Positions 27,440 to 36,430 of a stretch of 64,000 bases of DNA are shown here, in pieces. How positions within the stretch are numbered: the first letter of the stretch is position 1; each line of letters starts with the position of its first letter. The notes beneath the pieces are model-generated. The model had not been told where the DNA came from. It made no database searches and saw only the letters and a program-made list of their open reading frames with translations. The DNA lies in the NCBI RefSeq assembly GCF_015330125.1, contig NZ_JADDXR010000002.1, positions 3,050,685 through 3,114,684 of the forward strand, read 5' to 3'. Made by a program: the position numbers and the translations under genes. The DNA comes from Zobellia nedashkovskayae (lineage in GTDB: Bacteria > Bacteroidota > Bacteroidia > Flavobacteriales > Flavobacteriaceae).

Positions 27440-28582
27440 TTACCCTTGTTTCAATTCCAGTAACACCTCTTTTGCATGTTCGTTTTCAGGGTTTAATTCA
27501 ATAGATTTTTTGTACATTTCAATGGCTTCTGCTTTTTTATCTGCTGCCAATAAAGCTTCGCCATAACTATCATATGCATTAGCACTTTCTGGAAACAAAA
27601 TAGTAGCAACTTTAAAAACTTCTAAAGCCTTATCAAGTTCTTCGGTTTGCATATATGAATAGCCTAAGGTATTCAAATCGTGTTCTGAACGGTTGTTTAC
27701 CCTATCCTCAATAGCTAATGTTATAGCATTGTCTAGCGCCTTTTTTAATATTGTATTTTGTTGGTCATTATCTAGTGTTTCTGAATAGGCTTTTACAATG
27801 ATATTGATGATCAACGCAGGATTATCTTCAAAAATGGCATGACCACTGCCCTTGGCTATAATAGAAGTTACATTCTTATTTTTTTCGCCTAGCTCGTCCT
27901 GTAGTTTTTTCCATCTAGTTGAAAGCACCTCAGGAAAATATGGAAATGAATTTTCTGGAAAAACGCTTGTAATAGGCGTACTTTCTGGGAACTGCATTCC
28001 TCTTATAGAACGCATCGTTTCATTATAATTAGCATTCGCATAATAATCACCGGTACCTTTTGGAATAGTACTGAGATCCACATTCATATCTCTCATGGTC
28101 AGTAATTCGTCATTCCAGAAATCAATGGGCGTGGCATCTATTAAAACAATGGACTTCACCTTTTCAGGATGTTTACGGGTGTACAGTAGATTGTAGAGTC
28201 CGCCGTAGGAGTGGGAAACTAAGATAATATCCTTGTCGTACCCTAATTTAAAAAGACCTATTTCTAATTCTTTAATTCCGTTTTCTATTCCAAAATCAGC
28301 ATCGTTTTTAAGCTTCGGATTTAATTCGCTTGTTCCAATTCCTGACCGGTCATAAGTAATTAGTGTTGTTCCCGTAACGGTATGAATTTTTTCTAGGATG
28401 CCATTCCAAACAGAAGCATCATTACCTCCGCCAGCTTCAAAAAGAATGGGAGTGCCTTCTCCTTTTATAATATTGAAATGCATTTTGTAACCTCCTACAT
28501 CTACTAAGGTGTCTTGGCCTTGAGCAGAGAAGGAAAGCGGTAAAAGGAAAATCATTAAGAATTTAAAATAGAAATTTTTCAT
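27440..28582 (-). CDS. Secreted alpha/beta hydrolase with C-terminal TPR repeats
   Basis: A 380-residue protein with a signal peptide (FLMIFLLPLSFSAQG). The alpha/beta hydrolase domain has the oxyanion region FEAGGGNDASVW, the nucleophile elbow SHSYGG (Ser125) and a candidate His in KGSGHAIFED. Residues of about 285-380 form TPR helices (AYDSYGEALLAADKKAEAI). The substrate is unknown; esterase or peptidase activity is possible. A LytTR membrane regulator gene lies 114 bases upstream on the same strand and may control it. A decayed fragment closely related to residues 65-95 lies at 29640-29750. Confidence 0.85.
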   Translation of the reverse strand: MKNFYFKFLMIFLLPLSFSAQGQDTLVDVGGYKMHFNIIKGEGTPILFEAGGGNDASVWNGILEKIHTVTGTTLITYDRSGIGTSELNPKLKNDADFGIENGIKELEIGLFKLGYDKDIILVSHSYGGLYNLLYTRKHPEKVKSIVLIDATPIDFWNDELLTMRDMNVDLSTIPKGTGDYYANANYNETMRSIRGMQFPESTPITSVFPENSFPYFPEVLSTRWKKLQDELGEKNKNVTSIIAKGSGHAIFEDNPALIINIIVKAYSETLDNDQQNTILKKALDNAITLAIEDRVNNRSEHDLNTLGYSYMQTEELDKALEVFKVATILFPESANAYDSYGEALLAADKKAEAIEMYKKSIELNPENEHAKEVLLELKQG

Positions 28583-28696
28583 TAGGTCGTTATTTATAGT
28601 TTAAAAAATGTTCATTACTATTAAGTATTACTGACGACTAAAATATAAAGCGCTTGATTTTTGAAAAAGAAAGTAAGTCCTTTTGTGGCGAAATGA

Positions 28697-29542
28697 CTAG
28701 ATTTTGGTACTAGTAGATAAATAGTTTTTGACAGAAGAGTAGTAGGATTTAGAAACCGGCACCGAAACCGCAACGCCCTTAAAAGAAATAGTGGCCTTAT
28801 TAGAGTTTCCTACTAAACATTCTACCTTATCTGGGTTTACAACAAACGATCTATGTACTTTAAGAAGAAAGGCAAAGTCATTTAGAATACTCTTTAATGT
28901 ACCCCGCATTAGATGTTTGGTGTAATCTCCATCCTTTAAATAATGTATCTCTATATAATTATCTTGAGATTGTATAAATAAAAGCTGTTCCAAATTTGTG
29001 CTAAACCCAGCTGCACCATTATCTTCTTTTATGCTTAAAATATTTTCCGCATCTGCTAAATATTCTTTGGAGATGGGTGCATATACTTGAATGGGAAAAA
29101 CTACTGTTTTCAAAAAGTGGAAAATAGAAAGAATAACAGGGTAAAAAGGTAAACCCAATACAAGAATATATTCCAATAGAAAACCAAAAGTAACATGCCC
29201 ATCTTTTACAATAATATAACGGTCATAAAGAAAAATAAGAGTCACACTTACTAACGCAAGAAAAACATCAAAAAGAATAAGTTTTAAATAATTGAATTTT
29301 ATGGTTTTAAACCACCTTAATAAAATTTCATACCCCAGAACATAGACTGCCGTACAAATTAACCCAACACCAATATGAACAAGCGTTATATACGGGTGGT
29401 CTATTATACTTTTTTCAAACGGCTTAAGGCCTATGAGAATTAAAGAGACAAAGAAGCCTAGAAAGAATGCGGAATACCAATATTTCTTGCGGTCGCCACT
29501 TAAATAAAAGCTTCGTTTATAGTTTTGTTTAAAATTATCCAT
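28697..29542 (-). CDS. Membrane-bound LytTR-family transcriptional regulator
   Basis: A 281-residue protein with four predicted membrane segments in the first 150 residues (YWYSAFFLGFFVSLILIG, YITLVHIGVGLICTAVYVLG, LILFDVFLALVSVTLIFLY, FGFLLEYILVLGLPFYPVIL). A C-terminal LytTR DNA-binding domain follows (LEQLLFIQSQDNYIEIHY, then HRSFVVNP). It lacks a receiver domain. It is likely cotranscribed with, or controls, the downstream hydrolase-TPR gene. Confidence 0.85.
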   Translation of the reverse strand: MDNFKQNYKRSFYLSGDRKKYWYSAFFLGFFVSLILIGLKPFEKSIIDHPYITLVHIGVGLICTAVYVLGYEILLRWFKTIKFNYLKLILFDVFLALVSVTLIFLYDRYIIVKDGHVTFGFLLEYILVLGLPFYPVILSIFHFLKTVVFPIQVYAPISKEYLADAENILSIKEDNGAAGFSTNLEQLLFIQSQDNYIEIHYLKDGDYTKHLMRGTLKSILNDFAFLLKVHRSFVVNPDKVECLVGNSNKATISFKGVAVSVPVSKSYYSSVKNYLSTSTKI

Positions 29543-29639
29543 TCAACATATTAAAATAAAAACCGCTTACAAATATCATATTTTGCTTTTTAACCATCAA
29601 TTGAAATAAACTCCAAATCTGCACTGGCTAATTGTTCTT

Positions 29640-29750
29640 TTAAGCATTTTCTAATTTCGGATTTAATTCAATTGTTCCAAAACCAGACCGGTCATATGTA
29701 ATTAGTGATGTTTCGGTAACGTCATGATTTTTTTCATTAGTGTTCTGATT
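29640..29750 (-). pseudogene. Decayed fragment of an alpha/beta hydrolase gene
   Basis: On the minus strand a frame encodes EKNHDVTETSLITYDRSGFG and then TIELNPKLEN before a stop. It matches EKIHTVTGTTLITYDRSGIG and TSELNPKLKN of the hydrolase encoded at 27440-28582, roughly residues 64-93. No start and no catalytic Ser remain. The nucleotide match is also clear. This is a remnant of a duplicated or second hydrolase gene. The rest of the 29543-30069 gap holds inverted repeats at about 29790 (ACTCGAT / ATCGAGT) and 29818-29865 (CCTCG-rich), but no gene. Confidence 0.7.
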
Positions 29751-30069
29751 TAAAGTTTAATTGATCTACGAGATTTAACGTATTGATTTTTACTCGATAA
29801 TCGAGTTTAAATAATCCGAGGCCTGCCTCGAAACCAATGTATACTTTTTAGTGCCTCGTGGGCTTGCCTAGAGATAGTTTACTGCCCCACATGAATTAAG
29901 CCAAAGTATAACGTACTTCAATTAAAAACAGTAATTAGACCTATTTGTGGTGAAATGTTTCCTCTTTAAGAACAACAATCAGCCTAAAAAATAGTTATCC
30001 AAAGGGAGTAGGTTTTTCAAATGTAATGCGAACCTATTGAGTTATGTATTAATGAATTAAAAACCCATT

Positions 30070-31581
30070 ATGGCTAGAACTATGCGTAAATCTTCATACT
30101 TCAATACTACAGTATTACTGGTATTAGCAGTTCTAGCATTGCAACTAGGCTCTTGTTCATCGGATACTGATGCATTTAGTGATCCTAACACTGCAAATAC
30201 ACCTCCTGATGTAACACCAGAGGCTAGTCCGGAAGATTCCCCGGAAGATACGCCAGAAGATACGCCAGAAGAAACACCAGAAGAAACACCAGAAACACCG
30301 GTGGTAAGTATCGACCCCGAAATAACGGAGTTTAGATTTAGTACTGCAGATAATGAAGGTCTTGTTACGGATATCATGGGCACATTGGATAAGGATAACA
30401 AAACCATTCATGTAGAACTGAATCCCTATAGCGTTGCCATCCAGGAATTAACGCCTACTATTACCTTATCCTCGGAAGCAACCGTGAGTCCGGAATCCAA
30501 AACTGTTCAAGATTTTAGTAGTGAAATTACCTATACGGTAACTTCAGAAAACGGCACCATAGTAACGTATACCATAGTACCGTCTCTAAGCGGAAACATT
30601 TGCAAATCTAACCTTCAAGAATCAGGTCCTATTCTAGTTAGCGCTAACAACCAACGCATAGAAAATCTATATATTAAAACTTCCAACCAGCATGGTATAG
30701 AAATAAATAACTTTTCTGGTGTAGTCATAACCAACTGTATTATTGAGTATACGGGTGCCTATACCGGCATTAAATTCGCAAATGCCGATAATTTAACTAT
30801 AGACAATTGTTCCATTACCTATACCAATGCGCCGTCTAGCGGTCCTTTACCGGATTCCACAAGAAATTGTATTGAAGGTATTGAATCTCAAAATTTAGTG
30901 ATTACCAATGTAAAAGTTACAGATGGTTCTACGGGTATTAGCTTAAACCAGTGCGATGATTCTATATTGACCTACATTGAAGGGCATAATATGAGAGGTC
31001 CGTACCCTAGAGGGCAATTTGTACAGTATGATAAATGTATAGGCGGATTACTAGAGAATTTTTCGGTGATAAATGACCGGAATATCGCTTGGACGGAAGA
31101 TAATATTAGTATTTACAAAAGTGCCGGACAACAAATTAAAAAAGGCCTGATTGTAGGTAACAATAGCCCTACGGGTGTAGGCGTATTATTTGAAGACCAG
31201 AATACGGAAGGTGCCCGTGGTGGCTTTGGCGGATTGGTTGAAGATGTAGATTTTCTAGAAATGGGTAATGGTGTGGTTTCTTCTGTGGAAGGTTCTAAAA
31301 ACGTGACTTTTACCAGAATACGTGCCAAGCAGATTATATGTGGTGATTTGGGACAGAATAGGGGCGTACCAACTTCTAATTCCTTAATATTTGCGGCATT
31401 TGGTACTGCTGAAGGTACGGGTGCCAATAAAATAGTAGACTGTATTGTTTACAACTCCTGTAACCCCACCAACATTGTTTGGCCAGAGCATAATTTTGAG
31501 TTGATTGATTATAGAGACGATATAGATTTTGAACCCAGAGAACCAATTGCGCTTCAGTTTACCTGTTCATCGGATGACTAA
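30070..31581 (+). CDS. Lipoprotein with acidic Pro-Glu repeat linker and right-handed beta-helix
   Basis: A 503-residue protein with a lipoprotein signal ending LQLGSC; the start may be ATG 30070 or 30082. Residues of about 45-77 are a low-complexity linker of PEDTPEETPE-like repeats. A short immunoglobulin-like segment follows (EITEFRFSTADN to TYTI). The rest is a parallel beta-helix with PbH1-like coils (NLYIKTSNQHGIEINNFSG, VVITNCIIEYTG, NLTIDNCSITYT). Such folds are found in polysaccharide lyases and in adhesins, but no catalytic set is visible by eye. It ends in a strong terminator. Expected at the cell surface. Confidence 0.7.
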   Translation: MARTMRKSSYFNTTVLLVLAVLALQLGSCSSDTDAFSDPNTANTPPDVTPEASPEDSPEDTPEDTPEETPEETPETPVVSIDPEITEFRFSTADNEGLVTDIMGTLDKDNKTIHVELNPYSVAIQELTPTITLSSEATVSPESKTVQDFSSEITYTVTSENGTIVTYTIVPSLSGNICKSNLQESGPILVSANNQRIENLYIKTSNQHGIEINNFSGVVITNCIIEYTGAYTGIKFANADNLTIDNCSITYTNAPSSGPLPDSTRNCIEGIESQNLVITNVKVTDGSTGISLNQCDDSILTYIEGHNMRGPYPRGQFVQYDKCIGGLLENFSVINDRNIAWTEDNISIYKSAGQQIKKGLIVGNNSPTGVGVLFEDQNTEGARGGFGGLVEDVDFLEMGNGVVSSVEGSKNVTFTRIRAKQIICGDLGQNRGVPTSNSLIFAAFGTAEGTGANKIVDCIVYNSCNPTNIVWPEHNFELIDYRDDIDFEPREPIALQFTCSSDD

Positions 31582-31638
31582 GATTTTGCTGTTACAGGTA
31601 ACCCTGCTCATTTAAAAACTATAGGCTCGGTTAACTCA

Positions 31639-31677
31639 AAAAGACCTCACCGTTTTTAAGCGATGAGGTCTTTTTTT
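31639..31677 (+). terminator. Rho-independent terminator
   Basis: Arms AAAGACCTCA and TGAGGTCTTT enclose a 14-base loop and are followed by a further T run (to 31677). It lies 57 bases after the beta-helix lipoprotein gene. Confidence 0.8.
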
Positions 31678-31736
31678 ATATAGATTATAGATTCGTGTGA
31701 TGGCTATCGGTATCTAAAGAAGGGCATTTGATGTGT

Positions 31737-32645
31737 TTAAAAGTTTTCTTCTATTAACGACCTATTTGTCATTGCACCGGCAATTGTACCGGTTGCAATG
31801 GCGTAAGAAACGGCGCGGAACATAGCTGCATTGTCACCACAGGCATGAACGCCATCAACGGTTGTTTTTTGAAAACTATCTACGATGATATGATTTTGTT
31901 CGGAAAGTTCGCAACCCAGTTCTATTGGAATTTTACAATGCTGCTCAAATTCAGGTCGGGCGTACAAAGCTTTTATTGAAGCTTTCTCTCCATTAACAAA
32001 AGAGATACTTTCTAAAAGTCCATTTACGTGGTTAAAAGCATCTATTTTAGTTTCGTTAATGTTAATGTGGTATGTAGATAAGCTTTCCAATTGTGCATTG
32101 GTCAAGGTAGCGGGTCCGTTTGTAAAAATAGTCAAGTTGGTGGTCCAGTTGTTAATAAGCTTGGCAAATTCAAAAGCACTATCACCATTGGCGAGAATTC
32201 CTGTAGGGTCACCTTTGTATTCGTACCCATGGCAATAGGGGCAATGAAGTATAGAAATACCCCAACAATCAGAAAACCCTTTTATATTGGGCATCAAATC
32301 TTTCACACCCGTTGCTAGAATTAATTTAGTAGCGGTAAAGAGTGCTCCTTTTTCCGTTTCAAGTGTAAAACCTGTTTTTGTCTTCCTTCCTTTTACCGCA
32401 AGTCCGTTATGGAATTTTACGGTGTCGTATTGCTGCACCTGTTCTTTAGCAAGGGACGAAATCTCTTTGGGTGTCTTTCCGTCTTGGGTTATTAGATTAT
32501 GGGAAAACGGTGTTTGAATGTTACAGGGCTTTCCGCTATCTATTACCAAAACGTTGCGTAGCGCCCTTCCTAAGGTCATGGCTGCCGAAAGGCCGGCATA
32601 ACTACCACCAATGATAATTACGTCAAATTCATTTTTATCTTCCAT
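31737..32645 (-). CDS. Thioredoxin-reductase-like FAD/NAD(P) oxidoreductase
   Basis: A 302-residue flavoprotein. The FAD-binding motif is IIGGSYAGLSAA (residues 11-22), the redox pair is in HCPYCHGYE (Cys135 and Cys138), and the C-terminal FAD motif is VHACGD. Classical thioredoxin reductase has CATC; CPYC with a following His places it in the atypical TrxB-like group whose partner is often unknown. A dyad that could be a repressor site lies just upstream (32688-32710). Confidence 0.88.
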   Translation of the reverse strand: MEDKNEFDVIIIGGSYAGLSAAMTLGRALRNVLVIDSGKPCNIQTPFSHNLITQDGKTPKEISSLAKEQVQQYDTVKFHNGLAVKGRKTKTGFTLETEKGALFTATKLILATGVKDLMPNIKGFSDCWGISILHCPYCHGYEYKGDPTGILANGDSAFEFAKLINNWTTNLTIFTNGPATLTNAQLESLSTYHININETKIDAFNHVNGLLESISFVNGEKASIKALYARPEFEQHCKIPIELGCELSEQNHIIVDSFQKTTVDGVHACGDNAAMFRAVSYAIATGTIAGAMTNRSLIEENF

Positions 32646-32687
32646 TGTGCTCTAGTTACTTTTTGGATAAAAGTAAGATATTTTTCT

Positions 32688-32710
32688 TTATTGCAACTTG
32701 GTTGCGATAA
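32688..32710. promoter_or_regulatory. Dyad operator candidate upstream of the TrxB-like gene
   Basis: Two 10-bp arms TTATTGCAAC / GTTGCGATAA with one mismatch flank the centre TTG. The site is 43 bases before the start of the flavoprotein gene at 32645, overlapping its likely promoter. This shape suits a dimeric regulator of the MarR, HxlR or Rrf2 kind. No regulator gene lies next to it. The rest of the gap to 32912 shows nothing else convincing. Confidence 0.5.
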
Positions 32711-32912
32711 GAGAAATAGAAATGGGTAATGGAAAACAACACTTAATTGGTATGTTGAAAAAGCACGGAGAATATAATCTAATAGAAATGGATTGAGGTT
32801 TTAAAAGGGTTCAATGTCCATCAGTATTTCTTTAATACGCGAGGGTATACAAAGATTATCCATTGTTTTGGATAGGATTATTAGGTTGTAGTGGTTTGGG
32901 TGTGGTCTAGTA

Positions 32913-33422
32913 TTAATGCGTATTTGTTTCTACTTCAACGCCATTTTCTAAAGAGTATGTAAATTCATGTACAAAGTCACCTGTAACATTATCAGAAATA
33001 TAGTTGTTATAATACGTGGGTTCTTCCTCGTTATTATAAAAAACTAAAAAGGCAAATTCAAGTGGAGTTGGCTCACCGGCATTTTTAGGTACTAGTTTAA
33101 AACTAACGGATAATTTTTCTACACTATCAAAAGCTAAAACATTGTTTCCTATAACAGATGTAATAGGTTTTTCAAATTCATTTGAATGTTCTGTAATGGA
33201 AGTTCCTGAATGATAAAGAATAGTATTTTCTTGAGGAAAAGCTGTTCCTGACATGGTGCATAAACCAGATTCAAAATCGAAACCATCAGCTTCGTTAAAG
33301 GATAAGAGATAAGAAATTTGCCCAGGAGCTTTCCCATTCTCATTTTTTGTTTCGTCTTTATTACAAGCAGAAAGTGAAAATAAAAGAAAGGCTAAAACGG
33401 TAAAAATTCGATGCTTTTTCAT
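32913..33422 (-). CDS. Hypothetical lipoprotein
   Basis: A 169-residue protein with a lipoprotein signal ending FSLSAC and a following Lys/Asn/Glu-rich linker. The remainder is beta-rich with no recognised domain. One Cys occurs near residue 56 (SGLCTMSGTAF). Probably anchored in a membrane facing the periplasm or surface. Confidence 0.55.
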   Translation of the reverse strand: MKKHRIFTVLAFLLFSLSACNKDETKNENGKAPGQISYLLSFNEADGFDFESGLCTMSGTAFPQENTILYHSGTSITEHSNEFEKPITSVIGNNVLAFDSVEKLSVSFKLVPKNAGEPTPLEFAFLVFYNNEEEPTYYNNYISDNVTGDFVHEFTYSLENGVEVETNTH

Positions 33423-33548
33423 GGTTAGGATGGTTCTATGCTAGTTTAAAATGTGTTCATTATTTACTCGTGTGGGCGCTAGCTTGTCTTTTTTACTAGT
33501 AGATTTAGATTTTTGCAAGTTATTTTATTTATTAAAAATGCTTCGTAA

Positions 33549-34334
33549 TTATTCCTCATATATAAAGATCTGTTCTAAGGAGTAATCTTCTCCAACCCTT
33601 TTTAAATTTGTTGGATAATTTAAATCGTTATAAGAATATGTGATGGTGAATACTCTAGAATTAAACCCATCGTTGAATTTTGTGAAACTTTCCATGCGAA
33701 CAACGTTATTTTCGCTATCTGTACCAAAAAAACCTAATTCCATAAATGAGACTACACTTAAAACATTATTTATATTTCTATATGGATTAATTTTATTATC
33801 ATATTCATAAGTAGCATATTGCCTTAATTCTCCATCGGCATTGAATTCATCGGTCCTAATTGTATTTCTAAAATCCTTGTCATACGTATATTTATTGGTT
33901 ACAACTAATCTGAAACTAGAAGTATCAGTATTAAACTGATACCACTTGTACATAACTACTTTTCCATTTTGAATAAAGAACTCCTCTTTTCTTAAGGGCG
34001 AGATAAGTGTTATTTTGTCTTCATCATACGTAACGGAGAATTCGCCAATTTGTACTATCTGATTTCCTGAGTAGGTAATATCTATAGATATACTTGGGTC
34101 ATCGTTTGTTTTTGTACTCCAATTTGTTAACCGATTATTTAAATCATAAGACAAATCATCATTATATATTATTACCTCTTTATATAATTCCCAATCCAAT
34201 ATAGATTCTACTCTTTTTAAAATTAAGTTTTCAACGTCCTCTTGCAAATCTTTGTTTTGTATATCATCATCACCAGATTGTTCACAAGCTATTAATGTCA
34301 AAGAAAGTAGTAAAATATGGTAAAACTTTTTCAT
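33549..34334 (-). CDS. Hypothetical lipoprotein of the flavobacterial YD-like/DUF4595 style
   Basis: A 261-residue protein with a lipoprotein signal ending SLTLIAC. The body contains repeated strand patterns such as YTYDKDFRNTIRTDEFNADG and ATYEYDNKINPYRNI. These resemble the repeats in short DUF4595 or RHS-like lipoproteins common in Bacteroidetes. The function is unknown and the family is a tentative match. Confidence 0.5.
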   Translation of the reverse strand: MKKFYHILLLSLTLIACEQSGDDDIQNKDLQEDVENLILKRVESILDWELYKEVIIYNDDLSYDLNNRLTNWSTKTNDDPSISIDITYSGNQIVQIGEFSVTYDEDKITLISPLRKEEFFIQNGKVVMYKWYQFNTDTSSFRLVVTNKYTYDKDFRNTIRTDEFNADGELRQYATYEYDNKINPYRNINNVLSVVSFMELGFFGTDSENNVVRMESFTKFNDGFNSRVFTITYSYNDLNYPTNLKRVGEDYSLEQIFIYEE

Positions 34335-34399
34335 ACTAATTTTTTTTAATAAATGGTAAAGGGGTTGGTTATGAGCTTTAGCATCTAAAAAGACACTAG

Positions 34400-34512
34400 C
34401 TTATTCTTTAGTTTTTTCTCTCATCTTCAGTTAAAAGCCAAAGATTGATGGACTTCATAAATATACACAGACCATTTAAAACCTGCGTTACTTGCCTTTT
34501 CTGATTACAGAT
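34400..34512. repeat. Degenerate attC-like boundary repeat (type G/H)
   Basis: The segment GGACTTCATAAATATACACA at about 34450 and the following ACCATTTAAAACCTGCGTTA match, with small changes, the boundary repeat at 49330-49540 (GGACTTCATAAAAATACACA and CCGCATTATGT). It lies between the lipoprotein gene and the SRPBCC gene and marks the left end of the repeat-rich accessory zone. Confidence 0.55.
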
Positions 34513-34518
34513 GTACTT

Positions 34519-34995
34519 TTACTCCTTAACTATTTTTTTCCATTTGTCCGTCTCCGCAAAGTCTTTTACAATCCTATTCCGTTCTTTTAATAAGTCCGTC
34601 ATATATTTAAGTAGGAATAACTTGTCTGCTAGCTTGCCTAAGAAACCAAGTGGAGATTCATAATCAAAATAATCGGTCATTAAAGTTACTCCCTTAGATT
34701 CTGTAAAATGATGCTCATGTCTAAAACGTTTAAAAGCGCCCTTAACCATTTCATCTACAAACAGATTAGGACTTTCAAATTCCGTGATTTTTGAAGTGAG
34801 TAGTTGATACACACCAAAGTGCTTTGCACGCCATGTAACCGATTCATCTAAGCCAATTAATCCGCTAGTTTTTCCAGCAACGGCAGTTTCGTTTGTATGT
34901 TCGGTTGAAATTTTGTGTAAATCAATACTCCTAGAGAGATTGAACACAATTTTTTTGGATGCTTTAATTTTTGTTGTTAAAGTGATTTTTGGCAT
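34519..34995 (-). CDS. SRPBCC-fold ligand-binding protein
   Basis: A 158-residue soluble protein whose pattern (TTKIKASKKIVFNLSRSID at the start, TWRAKHFGVYQLLTSKI in the middle, FRHEHHFTESKGVTLMTD later) matches the SRPBCC/START-like family, often annotated as cell-division inhibitor SulA-like or polyketide cyclase-like. The fold forms a hydrophobic pocket. The ligand is unknown. It ends four bases before the downstream edge of a second minus-strand gene (35000), so the two are probably cotranscribed. Confidence 0.7.
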   Translation of the reverse strand: MPKITLTTKIKASKKIVFNLSRSIDLHKISTEHTNETAVAGKTSGLIGLDESVTWRAKHFGVYQLLTSKITEFESPNLFVDEMVKGAFKRFRHEHHFTESKGVTLMTDYFDYESPLGFLGKLADKLFLLKYMTDLLKERNRIVKDFAETDKWKKIVKE

Positions 34996-34999
34996 GAGT

Positions 35000-35554
35000 T
35001 TAATAAGGGTTGCTAGGTGCTTTAATCGTTACGTTTATTTCTGAACAGAGGTCAAATTGATATTTTCCGTTCATAAATTCTATAATACAGTTTTTGTCAT
35101 TTACAAACGTTTTGTTGCTCACCAAATTTTCTGTTTGTGACTTCCAAATAACGGCTAGGCGTTTGTTTAAAAGCCCGCCCAATGCTCTTTGCTCTAATTT
35201 GTATTTAGCTTCTTCTGCTGGGCCAGCCCAGCACTCAGAATAGCCGTATGAGATTTTATAGTCGTCAATATCCCAAATGGTCAAAACCTTTTCTTCACAT
35301 TTAAAAAAGGAGAAAAAAAGAAGAAAAAAACCAATACATCCTGTCACGGCAGAGAGACCCAGTAGTATTGAGATTTTTTGCCATTTCTTTTTTGGGAGAG
35401 TTGCGAGTATCAAAATAAAAACTAAGGCCATAAGCCCGTAAAACCGGGGTACAGAATCCTGATTAGTAAGATTCCAATCTGACATATAAACCCCGAGCGC
35501 AACTAAAATTACGATGAGAAAAATGGTTAGAAAAATTGATTTTAAATACTTCAT
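35000..35554 (-). CDS. Hypothetical membrane protein
   Basis: A 184-residue protein beginning at the ATG at 35554; the frame also opens at a GTG nine codons earlier. There are three hydrophobic segments (IFLTIFLIVILVALGVYM, YGLMALVFILILATL, ILLGLSAVTGCIGFFLLFF) and then a C-terminal soluble part of about 95 residues with three scattered Cys. No family recognised. It is immediately upstream of the SRPBCC gene. Confidence 0.55.
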   Translation of the reverse strand: MKYLKSIFLTIFLIVILVALGVYMSDWNLTNQDSVPRFYGLMALVFILILATLPKKKWQKISILLGLSAVTGCIGFFLLFFSFFKCEEKVLTIWDIDDYKISYGYSECWAGPAEEAKYKLEQRALGGLLNKRLAVIWKSQTENLVSNKTFVNDKNCIIEFMNGKYQFDLCSEINVTIKAPSNPY

Positions 35555-35638
35555 AACAGTCTTTTCTATGAGAAATAACACCGTAAATAAGCGGTTACTT
35601 TTCGGATAATACAGAAGCCAGTTTTTTAAATTTTGTCT

Positions 35639-35776
35639 TTATTTTAAAAGACTAGCTGAAATATTTACCCATTTAGTATTCTTTGTCAATTGAAGTTCGC
35701 AGTGCCCTTCTTCTTCATCAATCTCAACAGATGTAATCAAGTCCTTTTTCAATTGAAATTTGGTTCGCAATCTAAG
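35639..35776 (-). pseudogene. C-terminal gene fragment
   Basis: On the minus strand a 45-codon frame encodes a protein-like sequence containing LKKDLITSVEIDEEEGHCEL and ending KWVNISASLLK before TAA. No ATG is present and a stop closes the frame upstream. It looks like the tail of a gene whose front is gone. The remaining DNA of the gap 35555-35928 has a small hairpin AGGTAAA / TTTACCT (35801-35818) and boundary repeat A. Confidence 0.4.
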
Positions 35777-35889
35777 TTATCATTATAAGGTTAAATGTAT
35801 AGGTAAAAAGCTTTACCTGCACTGGTCATTAACCTATTCTTATCCATTAAAAGGCCTTATTGATACTTGCAAAAACGGTGTAGAGCACT

Positions 35890-35924
35890 CGTTACAAACG
35901 AGCGTTAGCGGGGGTTGTGTAACG
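35890..35924. repeat. attC-like boundary hairpin A
   Basis: Arms CGTTACAAAC (35890-35899) and GTTGTGTAACG (35914-35924) pair with one bulged G, like the extrahelical base of integron attC sites. The 10-mer GTTGTGTAAC recurs at 41139, and inverted at 36437. It lies directly after the stop of the gene 35929-36405. Confidence 0.6.
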
Positions 35925-35928
35925 TTTT

Positions 35929-36405
35929 TTATTTTCCATTTAAGTGTCTATTTCGGTAGATTTTTAGCAGATATTCTAATCTTAAAGAATTTATGTCCAG
36001 ATTATTAATAAATATTTCCTTTTCAATGTGATTTATTTTAAAAGTCAAATACTCTTTAGATATAACTGATGCAACATAATTTGGTTTTACAATTATTTTA
36101 TCGTCCTCAATTGAGTTCCAGCTTAATGTTTTTCCGTCGCAAAGGGAAATCCCTTTAGAGGATAAGGTCATTTGTATTAAGTTGTTTTGGATTATACTGA
36201 AAACCTTGAAGATGTCTTTCATATTATACGTTACTAAACAGACCAGTAAAAACCCAAATATTTTCAAGTCCAAAAATATTAGAATAATGGCAATAGAAAT
36301 CCAGAAAAGAAAAAGTACTATTTGCCAATAATAATAACTTTTAGATAACCGAACTATCGTTTGGGATGGTGCTTTTTTATTTTCTTCAAATAACTCTGCA
36401 AGCAT
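35929..36405 (-). CDS. Hypothetical membrane protein bracketed by boundary repeats
   Basis: A 158-residue protein starting at the ATG at 36405. The frame continues upstream into repeat B, but that part is not coding-like. Two adjacent hydrophobic segments (YYWQIVLFLFWISIAIILIFL and IFGFLLVCLVTYNM) are followed by a soluble C-terminal part that may be a PH-like domain (ISLCDGKTLSWNSIEDDKI). The gene sits between repeat B (5 prime side) and repeat A (3 prime side), a one-gene cassette layout. Confidence 0.6.
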   Translation of the reverse strand: MLAELFEENKKAPSQTIVRLSKSYYYWQIVLFLFWISIAIILIFLDLKIFGFLLVCLVTYNMKDIFKVFSIIQNNLIQMTLSSKGISLCDGKTLSWNSIEDDKIIVKPNYVASVISKEYLTFKINHIEKEIFINNLDINSLRLEYLLKIYRNRHLNGK

Positions 36406-36430
36406 TAGTATTGAGTGAGTTAATTTTTTT

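Noticed and set aside
30157..30411. Minus-strand frames with (GVSS)n-like and Phe/Trp repeats
   Set aside because: They are reverse readings of the Pro-Glu repeat linker of the plus-strand lipoprotein.
32720..32796. Plus-strand 24-codon frame MGNGKQHLIGMLKKHG
   Set aside because: Short, no terminator, no family; probably chance within the gap upstream of the flavoprotein gene.
35760..36008. Plus-strand 82-residue frame
   Set aside because: It crosses boundary hairpin A and the 3 prime end of a minus-strand gene and shows no protein-like pattern.
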